In this document: piece by piece, positions 42,107 through 52,100 of the stretch
Layout of the letters: every line of letters begins with the position of its first letter
Position numbering within the stretch: the first letter of the stretch is position 1
Assembly: GCF_052056915.1 (NCBI RefSeq)
Contig: NZ_CP195119.1
Coordinates: 2,170,001-2,234,000 of the forward strand
Reading direction: 5' to 3'
Source: MTP4 sp052056915
Lineage (GTDB): Archaea > Halobacteriota > Methanosarcinia > Methanosarcinales > Methanosarcinaceae
Length of the DNA stretch: 64,000 nt
The notes under the pieces: model-generated
The model's database searches: none
What the model was told of the DNA's origin: nothing
The model's input: only the letters and a program-made list of their open reading frames with translations
Translations under genes and position numbers: made by a program

Positions 42107-43819
42107 TTACTTTGCCGGGATGATGAGAGATCTCTCACCAGCAGGCACGAATTCCCTGATTGCGCCACGGCCGAATTCCCTTCTGGGTGCAGTGAAGTCG
42201 AAGGGCATGAGATCGTCGGCGAAGCAGACCTTGATCAGTGGGTTGACAGCGAATGCGTCTCCGCGGGTCGAGTGAGCTGCGGAAGCGATACCACCGTAGC
42301 CACCCTGGTGACCGACGTTCATGGCGTAGTTCGGGTAGTTTGGACCACGGAGTTCGCCTGGGAGACCTTCGTCACCCTGGTAGGTACAGATGTTGGTTGC
42401 ACCACACTGGTCCTGCAGGTCGAAACCGAAGAATCCGAGGCGGCCCCATGCTTCCTTGTGGACGTACATGGAGAGGTACCATCCGGACAGACCGGCATTT
42501 GCGTTTCCGGTTGCAAGAGCACATGCAACACCGGATGCTGCTGCCAGCATGGTTGCTCTCTGGGATCCACCGAAGTGGTCTTCAAGGGCTGTCGGGTAGT
42601 TCTCGTAGGTCTCGATACCGTAGAGAGTGGATTCGGTTGCGATGTCCTTGACGACGTCGAGGCTGGCCTTTACGGTCGGCTTGTCCACGGCTGCTGCGCC
42701 ACCGTACTTGTCGTTGATGTAGTCAACGTCGTAGTAGGTGTTGTTGTCGAGGATGTCGTCAGTGTATGCTGCGGTTGCGTACTGAGTGAAACCGACACCA
42801 CCGGACATGTAAGATCCGAGCCAGATCTGGTCGTAGAGCATACATCCTGCACCGACTACCTCAAGGGAGACGTGTGCGGGGTCTTCGGGGGTTACACGGC
42901 TGGTCTGGATGACATCTGCCATGTGACCGAAGGAAAGTCCACCGGGCTCGTTGGGTCCACGTGCACGCCTTGCGGGCAGCATTTCACCCATGGAGACAAG
43001 GGATGCGTGCTTTGCGGAGAAGGACAGGTCAGCGACGGCTGCTTCACCGGCACACATTGCGTATGCGGAGATGAAGGACATACCGATCTGCATGGCTGCC
43101 CACCTGGAGGTCTGTGCACCGTCAGTTGTCCTGGAGACAATTGTCGGGATGTGGATTGCCTGCCAGGTTGTCTTGCCGATGGAGGCCTTGATCTGTTCTG
43201 CCTGCTCTTCAGGGAACATCTTGTTGATGTTGATAACGAACTGGGAGTCGATTTCGTCAGCCAGAGCGTCGTCTCCGGTGAAGATCTTGACGTAACAGTC
43301 GTCGACAAGAGCGGGGTGGGTCTCGACCATCATTTCCTGGACAACTGCTGCACCAGGCATTGCGTGGTTCAGGGTCTCGAGGTAGTGGTTGATGGTTTCA
43401 GGAGTGACTTCCTTACCCAGCCTCTTCTCGAGGGTCTCGTGTGCCATGTCCAGACCGACAATACAGGTCCTCCTGATGTCGTCCCACATCTGCTGCATTG
43501 CAGCGTTGTTGACGTAGTGGAGGTCGTCGGGCTCTGCGACGATGTCAGTGCCTGAGAGAGTGTAGGGGGTGATTGCGCGCTGTCCGAGAGGTGCACCCAT
43601 GTGCATGTTGGGGTTGTATCCTACAATGCCCCTCTTCTCGGCGATTTCCTTACCAGCTGCGATCATCTCGACCTTTCTGGGGCTCTGCTCAGGACCGAGT
43701 CTGAGGAACTTGGAGGTCTTTGCCTCAATGTCGCTCCCGCCCAACTGGTTTGTACCGTAATCCTGTGCGAACTTAACTTCCATTGACTTTTTGAATTTTG
43801 CGAAAATATCTGCTGACAT
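42107..43819 (-). CDS. mcrA: Methyl-coenzyme M reductase subunit alpha
   Basis: A 570-residue McrA, colinear with Methanosarcina enzymes. It binds coenzyme F430 and forms methane from methyl-CoM and CoB. The residues modified in relatives are all present: His271 (AKHASLVSMGEMLP), Arg285 (PARRARGPNEPGG), Gly465 (GRLGFFGFD) and Cys472 (LQDQCGATN), counted from the ATG at 43819. GAGGTGAACAAG precedes that ATG; an in-frame GTG 9 bases upstream overlaps the ribosome site and is unlikely to be used. It is the last gene of mcrBDCGA, 10 bases after mcrG, and is followed by a hairpin terminator. Confidence 0.98.
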   Translation of the reverse strand: MSADIFAKFKKSMEVKFAQDYGTNQLGGSDIEAKTSKFLRLGPEQSPRKVEMIAAGKEIAEKRGIVGYNPNMHMGAPLGQRAITPYTLSGTDIVAEPDDLHYVNNAAMQQMWDDIRRTCIVGLDMAHETLEKRLGKEVTPETINHYLETLNHAMPGAAVVQEMMVETHPALVDDCYVKIFTGDDALADEIDSQFVININKMFPEEQAEQIKASIGKTTWQAIHIPTIVSRTTDGAQTSRWAAMQIGMSFISAYAMCAGEAAVADLSFSAKHASLVSMGEMLPARRARGPNEPGGLSFGHMADVIQTSRVTPEDPAHVSLEVVGAGCMLYDQIWLGSYMSGGVGFTQYATAAYTDDILDNNTYYDVDYINDKYGGAAAVDKPTVKASLDVVKDIATESTLYGIETYENYPTALEDHFGGSQRATMLAAASGVACALATGNANAGLSGWYLSMYVHKEAWGRLGFFGFDLQDQCGATNICTYQGDEGLPGELRGPNYPNYAMNVGHQGGYGGIASAAHSTRGDAFAVNPLIKVCFADDLMPFDFTAPRREFGRGAIREFVPAGERSLIIPAK

Positions 43820-43829
43820 CTTGTTCACC

Positions 43830-44576
43830 TCACTTGGGCTGGAATCCGAATGAAGTTCTCTGGTCGAACACTCTGTGAACCCACTCGATTACTTCGACGT
43901 CGCTCCTTGCAGGAACGTTGTCGACACGGTAGATGGTGGTCCTCTTTGCGGCTTCTTCTTCGGACATTGGCTTTCCGAGGTCTACCTTCCTGTCGATGGG
44001 GATTGCGACCTGGTCCTTGTCCTGGATGATGGTGCCGTTTTCGAGTCTTCTCCTGTCGAGCATGTCGAACATAACACCGTCTTCCTGAAGACGGACGGAG
44101 TGACCGTGCACTGTTGCACCGCGCATACCGGAAAGTCCGGGGCAGCTGATTTCGGTTTCCATCTGAACCTTTGCGCACTCTTCCATGTCTCTTTCACGGG
44201 CTTCGACAATCTGACGGCCGGAAAGGGTACCTGGGTCTACGCCTCTGAAGTTGATTGCTGCGAAGTAGGATCTGAAGTACGGGGTAGCCGGAGCGTTGTA
44301 CATGGAGTCAGCGAACTGGACGTACCTGACCCTGTCGCCGGCCTTTGCACCAGGTGTAGCTTCTACAGCTTCACGGACCGAGCATGCAGGCTCGCCCATC
44401 TCTGCAAGTGGTGGGTGGGTGCTCGGGTAGTCGCTGCCTGGGGCACGGTGTCCAAGAACTGCGGTTAAGTCTTCGTCAGAGATTTCCCTGAGTTTCTCAA
44501 GGTCTCCAGACATGTGCTTTCTTCTGTTAGCGCCAACTGAGGTTGCGCCTGGATAGAACTGTGGTTCATATGCCAT
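43830..44576 (-). CDS. mcrG: Methyl-coenzyme M reductase subunit gamma
   Basis: A 248-residue McrG starting MAYEPQFYPGATSVGANRR. GDEDLTAVLGHRAPGSDYPS-type and CPGLSGMRGATVHGHSVRL regions are typical. It completes the alpha2beta2gamma2 reductase. An ATG lies three codons upstream, but AAGGAG is correctly spaced for the ATG at 44576, and known McrG begins MAYE. It starts 1 base after the mcrC stop, so translation is coupled. Confidence 0.97.
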   Translation of the reverse strand: MAYEPQFYPGATSVGANRRKHMSGDLEKLREISDEDLTAVLGHRAPGSDYPSTHPPLAEMGEPACSVREAVEATPGAKAGDRVRYVQFADSMYNAPATPYFRSYFAAINFRGVDPGTLSGRQIVEARERDMEECAKVQMETEISCPGLSGMRGATVHGHSVRLQEDGVMFDMLDRRRLENGTIIQDKDQVAIPIDRKVDLGKPMSEEEAAKRTTIYRVDNVPARSDVEVIEWVHRVFDQRTSFGFQPK

Positions 44577-44577
44577 C

Positions 44578-45198
44578 TTATGCAACTCCTTTATGATCTT
44601 CTAATTGGTCTAATGTCGATTTCACGTATTTCACGATTAAGTTTAGTTTATCCCTGGGACAGGAGTCTCCACGTGTTACTCCGCTTACCATATCCATCAC
44701 AATTCCCTTTGTCTGGATATTGTCGTCCTTTGGCATCACTAATCTCGTCTTTACTCCTGCTTCTGCAAAATCTTCGAAATCTACCGGGATCTGGCTGACA
44801 ATGATTGCCGGGATGTTTGCCTGACTCAGGATTTCCCTGGCCTTCCTTACCACGTGGTCCCTTATGTTTCCAAGGTGGATGACGGCCAACTTGTGCATCT
44901 CAATCTGTGCCTTTTCCATCGGGCTCATAACGAAAGATCCCGTCCTCAAACCCGAGTCCGGAATCCCCGTACCCGAATAGAGCACGAGCACACTGACCTG
45001 GATATTTTCCTTCCGCATTCCGTATGTAATTTCACAGACCGGTTTTGTAATATGTCTCTGGCCGGGGCTCATCGCAATGGCAACCACATCGGAACGGCCG
45101 GCTTCCGAGAGGGTCCCTCGCTGGGCAAGCCCACCTCCTTTTCCAAGTCCCATTCCGCAGCGGCAGTCAACTACCTGCGTTTCCCGGTCAAACATCAT
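44578..45198 (-). CDS. mcrC: Methyl-coenzyme M reductase operon protein C
   Basis: A 206-residue McrC with the N-terminal QVVDCRCGMGLGKGGGLAQRGTLSEAG motif rich in Cys and Gly. It is not part of the reductase itself. It has been found in the ATP-dependent complex that reductively activates MCR, where metal clusters are bound. Two consecutive ATGs open the frame; GAGTG lies 7 bases before the first, which I use. It is the third gene of the operon, 6 bases after mcrD. Confidence 0.95.
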   Translation of the reverse strand: MMFDRETQVVDCRCGMGLGKGGGLAQRGTLSEAGRSDVVAIAMSPGQRHITKPVCEITYGMRKENIQVSVLVLYSGTGIPDSGLRTGSFVMSPMEKAQIEMHKLAVIHLGNIRDHVVRKAREILSQANIPAIIVSQIPVDFEDFAEAGVKTRLVMPKDDNIQTKGIVMDMVSGVTRGDSCPRDKLNLIVKYVKSTLDQLEDHKGVA

Positions 45199-45204
45199 AC
45201 AAAT

Positions 45205-45699
45205 TCACTCTTCTTCCTTCTTCTCTATGAAGACGAGGTGGTCTTCATGTTTGGCTTTTGGATCAACCATGCCAAGCAAAGTGGGATCTGCATCAGAACC
45301 AAGTTTAGCGTAGTCAGTAACCGTTGCCTTTCGTCTCATGAAATTTCCTTCTCTGAACTCGAAGGGGAACGGTAAAACCTTATCACATACTTCCCGGACC
45401 TTTTCCTTGGCTTCGGGGCTTGCAAGTTCCATCTGAATCCTGCCCACACTGACCTTCATCTCAATTAACTGGTCCCCTATCTGAATAGGTTTCCTGAGAG
45501 GGTGCTCCACCTTTTCCCCGGTACCCGGGCCGGATAAAACCTTTTCAGGCAACCTCTGGCCCTGGACTATAACGCGAATTACCCCATCCACTTTATACAG
45601 CTCGGCCAGGAGGACCTGGGCTGTTTCGGGGGAAAGAATTCTTCGGGGGAAGATTTCGATTTGAATAAGATTTTCCGTGTTTGAAGCAGAGTCTGACAT
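45205..45699 (-). CDS. mcrD: Methyl-coenzyme M reductase operon protein D
   Basis: A 164-residue McrD (IQIEIFPRRILSPETAQVLL, VIVQGQRLPEKVLSGPGTG). It is absent from the mature reductase and is thought to act as a small chaperone or assembly factor for apo-MCR. AAAGGTC precedes the ATG. The C-terminus is charged (KHEDHLVFIEKKEEE). It sits 24 bases after mcrB. Confidence 0.96.
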   Translation of the reverse strand: MSDSASNTENLIQIEIFPRRILSPETAQVLLAELYKVDGVIRVIVQGQRLPEKVLSGPGTGEKVEHPLRKPIQIGDQLIEMKVSVGRIQMELASPEAKEKVREVCDKVLPFPFEFREGNFMRRKATVTDYAKLGSDADPTLLGMVDPKAKHEDHLVFIEKKEEE

Positions 45700-45723
45700 T
45701 GTTAGACCTTTTACTGAATTTGT

Positions 45724-47028
45724 TTAGAGCGCTCCTGCTACTGCCTTAATCGGCTCGCTGAATTCCTCGATCGTTCCGAACACGTTTCCGATGAGGCCGG
45801 ATGTTGCTTCGATTGTGAACATCTGGGTACCTGCATCGAGAGATACGGCTGCACATACACACGGAATGGCGAAGCCTCTGGAGTGCCTGGTTACGACGTG
45901 GTTACCGTTGAATACACCCGGTCCGCCGCCGCCGTAGATGGAGTGGCTGAAGAAGGAGAAACCGACAGCGACACCCTGTACCTTACCGTAGTCACAGCCT
46001 GGGAGGCCAGTCTCTTTCTCGAGCATGTCGTTGAAGTACAGAAGTGTGGAGGATACGTTCTGGGCTGCACGGCCTGCACCACAGTTCACGAGAGTGGCTG
46101 CAAGGGTACCTGCTGCGGCGTATGCGTTCCACATTGGGACGTCGTTTGCCTTGTAGAAGTTGTATCCGGAAGGTGCGGTCTTGTCAACGGAAATGACGCC
46201 GTCTTCGATTGCCCTGCCGACGATGGACTGGAGCACAGTACCGATGGTACCGTCCTTGCCGTTTTCCTTTACGGTGTCGTAGACGATGTTGTTGGCGTTA
46301 AGACCCTGGCATGCAAGACCGAGGAGCTGCTGCCTCTCGAACATACCGACTGCGCCACCCATCTCGAAGATACCGCTCTGTTCATAGATTGAGGAGAGAG
46401 CTGCGGCGTTCATTGCAGACTTGTTGGTGATGGCTGCAACGTGGTTTGCCATAATGTTCCTCAGGGAGAAGCCGAGACCTTCGTTGTTCTGGGGGATGTT
46501 GAGGATACCTGCAACGTTTCCGCCCATGAGGTCCATGGTCTGTGGGTAGCTGCCCCAGATTGCGGACTTGACGATCATGGCGTCATACATGTCGGTTCCG
46601 AACATGTCAATAAGGGTCTGGGTGACTGCTGCTGCACCGACGGTGGTGGAAGACATGTAGTCTGCACCGGAAAGAATCCTTGATGTGGGGGACTGAATCC
46701 GCAGGTTCTTTCCGCCGTTGAGGACTGTCACACTGGTGTCGTCGCCTTCATCGACCTGCACTAAAGCCTTAACCTTTTCTGCAATTTCATCAGCACGGCC
46801 TACGATATCGTAGTCAAGCCCGCGCCCAAGGATCTGGCGTCCCTTTCCACCCATCTTGCCTGTTGCAAGGGCGTTCTGGATGCCGCCGAGGTTTACCGCA
46901 ACGGACCTCTTGGTCTCCATGATGATTTTTTGAATTGCTGCGTTTCTGGTTGGAGCAAGAGACATAATGTCGACATTGCTCTCAAGCAGTTTTCCTCTGT
47001 CGTCGTAGATGTCTACTGTGTCAGACAC
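45724..47028 (-). CDS. mcrB: Methyl-coenzyme M reductase subunit beta
   Basis: A 434-residue McrB beginning (G)TG-SDTVDIYDDRGKLLESNV. The frame is open for 11 codons upstream to an ATG at 47061, but AAGGAGGAAATTAAAC directly precedes the GTG at 47028. The 434-residue length matches Methanosarcina McrB, so the GTG is the start. It is the first gene of mcrBDCGA. TATA candidates on the minus strand are ACTTAAAAACG near 47130 and GATTTAAGTACC near 47175, both implying a leader of about 70-130 bases. Confidence 0.97.
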   Translation of the reverse strand: MSDTVDIYDDRGKLLESNVDIMSLAPTRNAAIQKIIMETKRSVAVNLGGIQNALATGKMGGKGRQILGRGLDYDIVGRADEIAEKVKALVQVDEGDDTSVTVLNGGKNLRIQSPTSRILSGADYMSSTTVGAAAVTQTLIDMFGTDMYDAMIVKSAIWGSYPQTMDLMGGNVAGILNIPQNNEGLGFSLRNIMANHVAAITNKSAMNAAALSSIYEQSGIFEMGGAVGMFERQQLLGLACQGLNANNIVYDTVKENGKDGTIGTVLQSIVGRAIEDGVISVDKTAPSGYNFYKANDVPMWNAYAAAGTLAATLVNCGAGRAAQNVSSTLLYFNDMLEKETGLPGCDYGKVQGVAVGFSFFSHSIYGGGGPGVFNGNHVVTRHSRGFAIPCVCAAVSLDAGTQMFTIEATSGLIGNVFGTIEEFSEPIKAVAGAL

Positions 47029-47458
47029 GTTTAATTTCCTCCTTAAGTTATTAAAAATCATTTTTGGGACTGGTCACATTCCACGAGAGTGTTAAATTTA
47101 CTCTTACAGATCAAGTACCGCTTCGTTTTTAAGTGTCCACTTTCCCAATGAACTTTCATTCGCTTAGAAGGTACTTAAATCTTTTGTGTTCTTGAAAGGG
47201 GGCATCCGTCCATTTTTTTAAAATTGTTTTTATAAAGAAAAAAACTATTTTTAGTGTTTTATATAAAAAAACAGCATCAATAGCTAACGATCGTTTCAAC
47301 AGCTTCTAAAACTCTTCGAGATATAGAAAGATACTTTATAAATTTTAAGAGCCAAAAAGAGAGATTTCCTAATTATTTTTTTTTTAAAGTTATGGCCGTC
47401 TAAAACAGAACAAAACCATAAAGATTTAGTAATATCCCTTCAAATACGAAAGCTTAAT

Positions 47459-48694
47459 ATGGAAGTTGTTGTCGACGTAGGCGGGAACCCTGGAATTGAC
47501 TGCAGGGGCTTTTGTAGGTACTGTTATTTCAAAAAAGTTAAAGAAGTACCGCCCCTGGGCTGCAAACATTGCCTGCCTTTCAAAAAAGGGTGTGATTACT
47601 GTACCCGTGGGGTAAAAGAATCATATTCTGGCTTCAAACCCCTCCAGATGGTTCTGGAAGACACCGCCCAGAAACTCTGTTTCGCAAATGAGGAGGTGAA
47701 AAAATTCACCATCAGCGGAGGTGGGGATGTTAGCTGCTACCCCGAACTTAAAAACCTCGTAGCTTTCCTATCCCAGTTCAAAACTCCTATTCATCTCGGG
47801 TATACCAGCGGAAAAGGCTTTAGCAAGCCTGACGACGCCCTATTCTATATCGACCGCGGGGTAAGTGAAGTGAGTTTCACCGTGTTTGCAACAGATCCGG
47901 CTCTGCGCGGTGAATACATGAAAGACCCGGAGCCTGAAGCCTCCCTTCAGGTCCTCAAAGATTTCTGTGCCCACTGTGAGGTCTATGGAGCAATCGTGAT
48001 CATCCCCGGAGTAAACGACGGGACAGTCCTTGAAAAGACCCTTTCCGACCTGGAAACCATGGGAGCTAAAGGAGCCATACTCATGCGTTTTGCAAACAGC
48101 AGGGAAAACGGGCTGATCCTGAACAACGCCCCGATCATGCCGGGAGTGACTCCGCACACCGTGGACGAATTTACCGAACTTGTACGCAGTTCCGCAGCAA
48201 AGCACCCCTCCATCCGGATCACCGGCACTCCCCTGGAAGACCCCCTTATCGGCTCTCCCTTTGCCATCAGAAACGTTCCTGAAGCCCTTGAGAAACTGCC
48301 CCCCGTTACCAGAAGCGCCACTGTAATTACGAGCCGGGTTGCAGCCCCCAGGCTAAAGGAAATCTTCGATTCCCTTGGAGGAAAAGTAAACGTCGTTCCC
48401 CTGGAAAAGGACGTGGGCTGCCTCATCACCATCGAAGACTTCGGAAACCTGGACCTCTCGGAAGTAAAAGAAACCGTTTTCTTACCCGGGAGAGCCTTTG
48501 TCCACGACAGGGAAGTAAAAGAAACCCTTACCCGGGACGGCGTGGACAGGATTGTTCGCAGAGGCCCTGAATGCCTTTCCGTGGATGGGGAAATGTCCAT
48601 AGGAATGAGCCGCGAAGAGGTTTTGAAACTGGAAATCGAGAATTTCACGGAATTAATCGAGCAAATAAACTCCCTGGGACTGCCTGTGGAATAA
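47459..48694 (+). CDS. mmp10: Methanogenesis marker 10, radical SAM Arg methyltransferase of McrA
   Basis: A 411-residue B12-dependent radical SAM enzyme. The cluster motif is C15RGFC19RYC22, followed by two more Cys pairs (C35/C38 and C45/C48) unique to Mmp10. ISGGGDVSCYPEL near residue 80 is the SAM glycine motif. In Methanosarcina it makes 5(S)-methylarginine on McrA, whose target Arg is present here. The gene is divergent from mcrB across a 430-base gap that holds both promoters. No Shine-Dalgarno precedes the ATG. A C-terminal small domain (GRAFVHDREVKETLTRDGVDRIVRRGP) is intact. Confidence 0.93.
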   Translation: MEVVVDVGGNPGIDCRGFCRYCYFKKVKEVPPLGCKHCLPFKKGCDYCTRGVKESYSGFKPLQMVLEDTAQKLCFANEEVKKFTISGGGDVSCYPELKNLVAFLSQFKTPIHLGYTSGKGFSKPDDALFYIDRGVSEVSFTVFATDPALRGEYMKDPEPEASLQVLKDFCAHCEVYGAIVIIPGVNDGTVLEKTLSDLETMGAKGAILMRFANSRENGLILNNAPIMPGVTPHTVDEFTELVRSSAAKHPSIRITGTPLEDPLIGSPFAIRNVPEALEKLPPVTRSATVITSRVAAPRLKEIFDSLGGKVNVVPLEKDVGCLITIEDFGNLDLSEVKETVFLPGRAFVHDREVKETLTRDGVDRIVRRGPECLSVDGEMSIGMSREEVLKLEIENFTELIEQINSLGLPVE

Positions 48695-49062
48695 AACCAT
48701 CTGCCCCTAATTTACTTTCTGACCGTTTTTTCCCGGCAGATTCACCTTTTCAACTTTATCTTCCGGGCAGATTCTCTTTTTACCCTTCTTCCCAACCGCT
48801 TTGCTTTTTCAAGCTTTATCGGCACATGGGTCCAAAATCCGGGCTGCGAGAAAAACATAAAAATAATAAAAATGAAGTAGAAAATATAAAAAACACAACC
48901 GATCCTATATAAATAAAGTACATATTATAGAAATAGCCCATAAATATATAGAATGTATACATTATTGTATAGAAAATATTTTCGGCTTTCAGGATTCGGA
49001 TAAAGACAGTTCGGAGAAATTAGCTAACATTTCCTGTTCAATCCGACTATTGGTTCCATTCA

Positions 49063-49183
49063 CAATTCCCGGACCAATTCACAATTCCCGGATCAATTTA
49101 TAATTCCCGGATCAATTTACAATTCCCGGATCAATTCACAATTACCGGGTTAATTCACAATTCCCGAGCTAATTCACATTCCG
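49063..49183. repeat. 19-bp tandem repeat, seven copies
   Basis: CAATTCCCGGATCAATTCA recurs at 49063, 49082, 49101, 49120, 49139, 49158 and 49177, an exact 19-bp period with a few substitutions. It ends beside the polC stop. The 500-base gap between mmp10 and polC, which are convergent, contains no gene; its left part is T- and C-rich and may end mmp10 transcription. Confidence 0.9.
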
Positions 49184-49194
49184 TGTACCTTTCT

Positions 49195-52100
49195 TTAATG
49201 TCCGGGCCCTGACATGAAATCCGAAAGCCCCATCTGTTTTATTTTATGGTTTTCAAAGAGGGAGTGTATATCGTAGTCAAGGAGTTCAATCCTCTGCCGG
49301 GTATAAGCCGAAACCCCGTATTTTTCCGCCACTTCCTTCGAGACTTCCAGGTACTTTTTGACTGACCCTTCATGCACCGTCAGGATCACGTTTCCTCCGC
49401 ACTTCGGACAGGCTCCGGAAAGAGGAGGCCTCCGGAATTTTTCTCCGCATTTGATACAGCGCGTCTTCTGGCGGGAAAAGGACCGCAGGTTCCCGATGAG
49501 GTCCGGAAGGAAATGGGATTTCAGCACCCTTTCAGCCACATCAGGAGCATCAACCGCCCTTATACGATCAGCAAGAGAGAGCTGAGCTTCCATTTTTTCA
49601 ATCATACTACCGAGAGTCTTATAAGAAGATTTAAGGGGTCCTGCAGCAATATCCGTGGTATCGTGGGTGAACATGAAATGTTCATACTGCTCAGGGGTCC
49701 CCAGCCGCCCGCTTACCAGGTCCATCAGGTCTTCGAGTTCCGTCGGGTTTTTGATCTCTTCCGTGGCCCTGTAAAATTCCAGGGGATAACGGGCAGGTAC
49801 GTCGATATTATGGGCTTCCTTGTCCACTTCCTTGGGGTCGATCCGGGTGGTGAGCACAAGGGGAGCATCCATTTTCCCACCCCTCTTTTCAGGAAGATAA
49901 GAAAGGGAGAAGTTAAGGATCCCGTCCATAAGCATCATCACACAGTCCTCGTCCCCGTCGCAGTTCCGCCGCTTCGAAGCATGGAAAAACGGATGAGCAT
50001 ACCCTACCGAAGCCTTCGTAAACCCGACAAGCCTTCCGAGAACCCCTGCCGAGGTGTGGGGAGCAAGGCCCATCAAAAGGGCCCCTACAAGGTCGTAGAT
50101 AGTTTCCGCATTGTAGTAAGGTTCTACATTATAATACTTCACGAGTAGTTCGTCCACATACTGGGCTATACGCAGAAGATATTCAGCCCCGTCATAAGAG
50201 ATCACCAGGTCCTGGACCTTCAGGCAGACTACCTGATCATCCCTTTCAAGAGGCTTCCCGTAAATGTCTTCCCCGTACCCGAGTTCCCGGAGTTTGGCTG
50301 CCGTAATCCCGAGTTCATCGGCCCGGATATGGGTCAGGGGGATATCGGACATATCATAGCGGATGGTTCCGTCCTTGAAAGTAAAAACCTCATGTTTAGC
50401 CCTCAAGATTCCCTTTTCCAGAGGCTCCGGGGTCATCTGCCCGTTCATAAGCCTTTTTACCCCTTTTATCATGTCCAGCTTTTCCCGTTCCCCGAGATTC
50501 TCAAAAGCTTGTTTGTACAGGCTGCGAAAATCCAGTTTCACATTTGAAACGGAGCTTGACTTTCTTCCGCACTTTGGGCAGGTCTCCGCCCCCCGCACAT
50601 CGATCTTGCAGCGCGGGCAAAAAAGCCTGGGCAGGGTGTATTCCCCGCATTCACAACGCCAGAAATACGTCTCCTTCCTGCAGGCAGGGCATTCCCGGAT
50701 CCCCATTTCGACCTCGATTTCTCCGATCTTCCCGTTCATTGAGGTCATGTAATCAGCTGCCGCCACCAGGTTACGGGTAGTTCCTCCCGTATTGCCCAGC
50801 GGGAAGAGGACCTGGGCTGCCGGGGACATCTTGCGCAGGTTTGATTTTTCGGGTCTCCCCATCCGCGCCCCGATCCTTGAAGGAGCCCGGGGATAGACCT
50901 TAAAACCACTCAGGACGTTTACAGCTTCCACCATATCATCCTTGTCGGGCATTGAAGCTTTTTCATTCAGGGCAGAGTCAAGCCCCAGACAGAAAATAAA
51001 CGGAAGGGCTTCTCCAATCAGGATATTCCCGGCTGCCACCTTGTGGAGCACCAGGAGTTTTTCAAGCACGGGTTTGATACCTTCATCCCATGCCGCATCC
51101 AGGGGAAGCTTCAATATACCCTCGTCAGCCGAATAATTCCCCTTTCGGGCCACAAAGTTCCGGAGAGCCTTGAATTCCCGCCGCGAGAGATCATGCCAGA
51201 GATAGGTGAACTTAGGGTGCAGGGGGACATTGAATTCTTCCGCAAGCCGCAGCGCCAGGGCTACAGAGGGATTTTTCAGTTCTGCCTCAGGGATTTTTTC
51301 AGGGCAGTTCGCTTCATAATCGTAGTGCCACCACTCAAAAACATAAGGTGAAGGCATTAGAGGATGGTTGTTCTCCAGGAAGTCCCCGTAATTGATCAGG
51401 ATTTCCCCAATGTCCACAAGCGCCTCGACCTCGGGGCGTAGGGCATAAGCCATCTCCATATTATCTATACGGATAAGGTCGCCCGAGCGAAGGCGGACCG
51501 TCGGGCCTTCAATGGAGTCCACGGCAGACATTGCTGCGGCTTTCCCGGGGCGTTCAACCTTAAGCTGGGTCCCGTTGCTGACAAAGTCGTCAAGCAGGAC
51601 CATGGAAGCAGGGTTGATCCCGGCTGCGGCAAAAGAAGTGTTCCTCGACCTGCCGTAGCGCAGCCTGAAACCTCCGGGACGGGAAGGATGGGAAAAGACG
51701 GGCCTGCCTGCTATCAGGTCCCGGATATACTTGTCCTTGGGCTTGATGACGGGTTTTTCTTCCGCCTGATCATCTCCACCACTTTTTGCACCCCCGATCA
51801 GCGTGTCCAGCCAGTCCCAGCCGTCCATCTTCAGTTTGTTTACATGCTTCTTGACCTTCGGGGCTTTCAGGGCAAGCCCTTCGGCCAGCACCAGGCACAT
51901 CCCACCCCTAACGCGATTGGTTCCGATCCTTTCAAGGTTCCTGTGCCCTTCTACCTCAGCCTCTTCGGTGGGGTCTCCGTCAATGCAGACCGGACAGTTC
52001 TGGACAATCATCCGGATCTCGTCTTCCGACGGAGTGTACTGAAGACTTGCAACCCGCTTGTAGATCAGGATTTCTTCCACATAGCGTTCAACCTCTTCGG

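Noticed and set aside
41984..43555. Long plus-strand frame of 523 codons rich in Cys, Val and Gly opposite mcrA
   Set aside because: It is the antisense shadow of mcrA, whose strong codon bias removes stop codons on the other strand. Composition is not protein-like.
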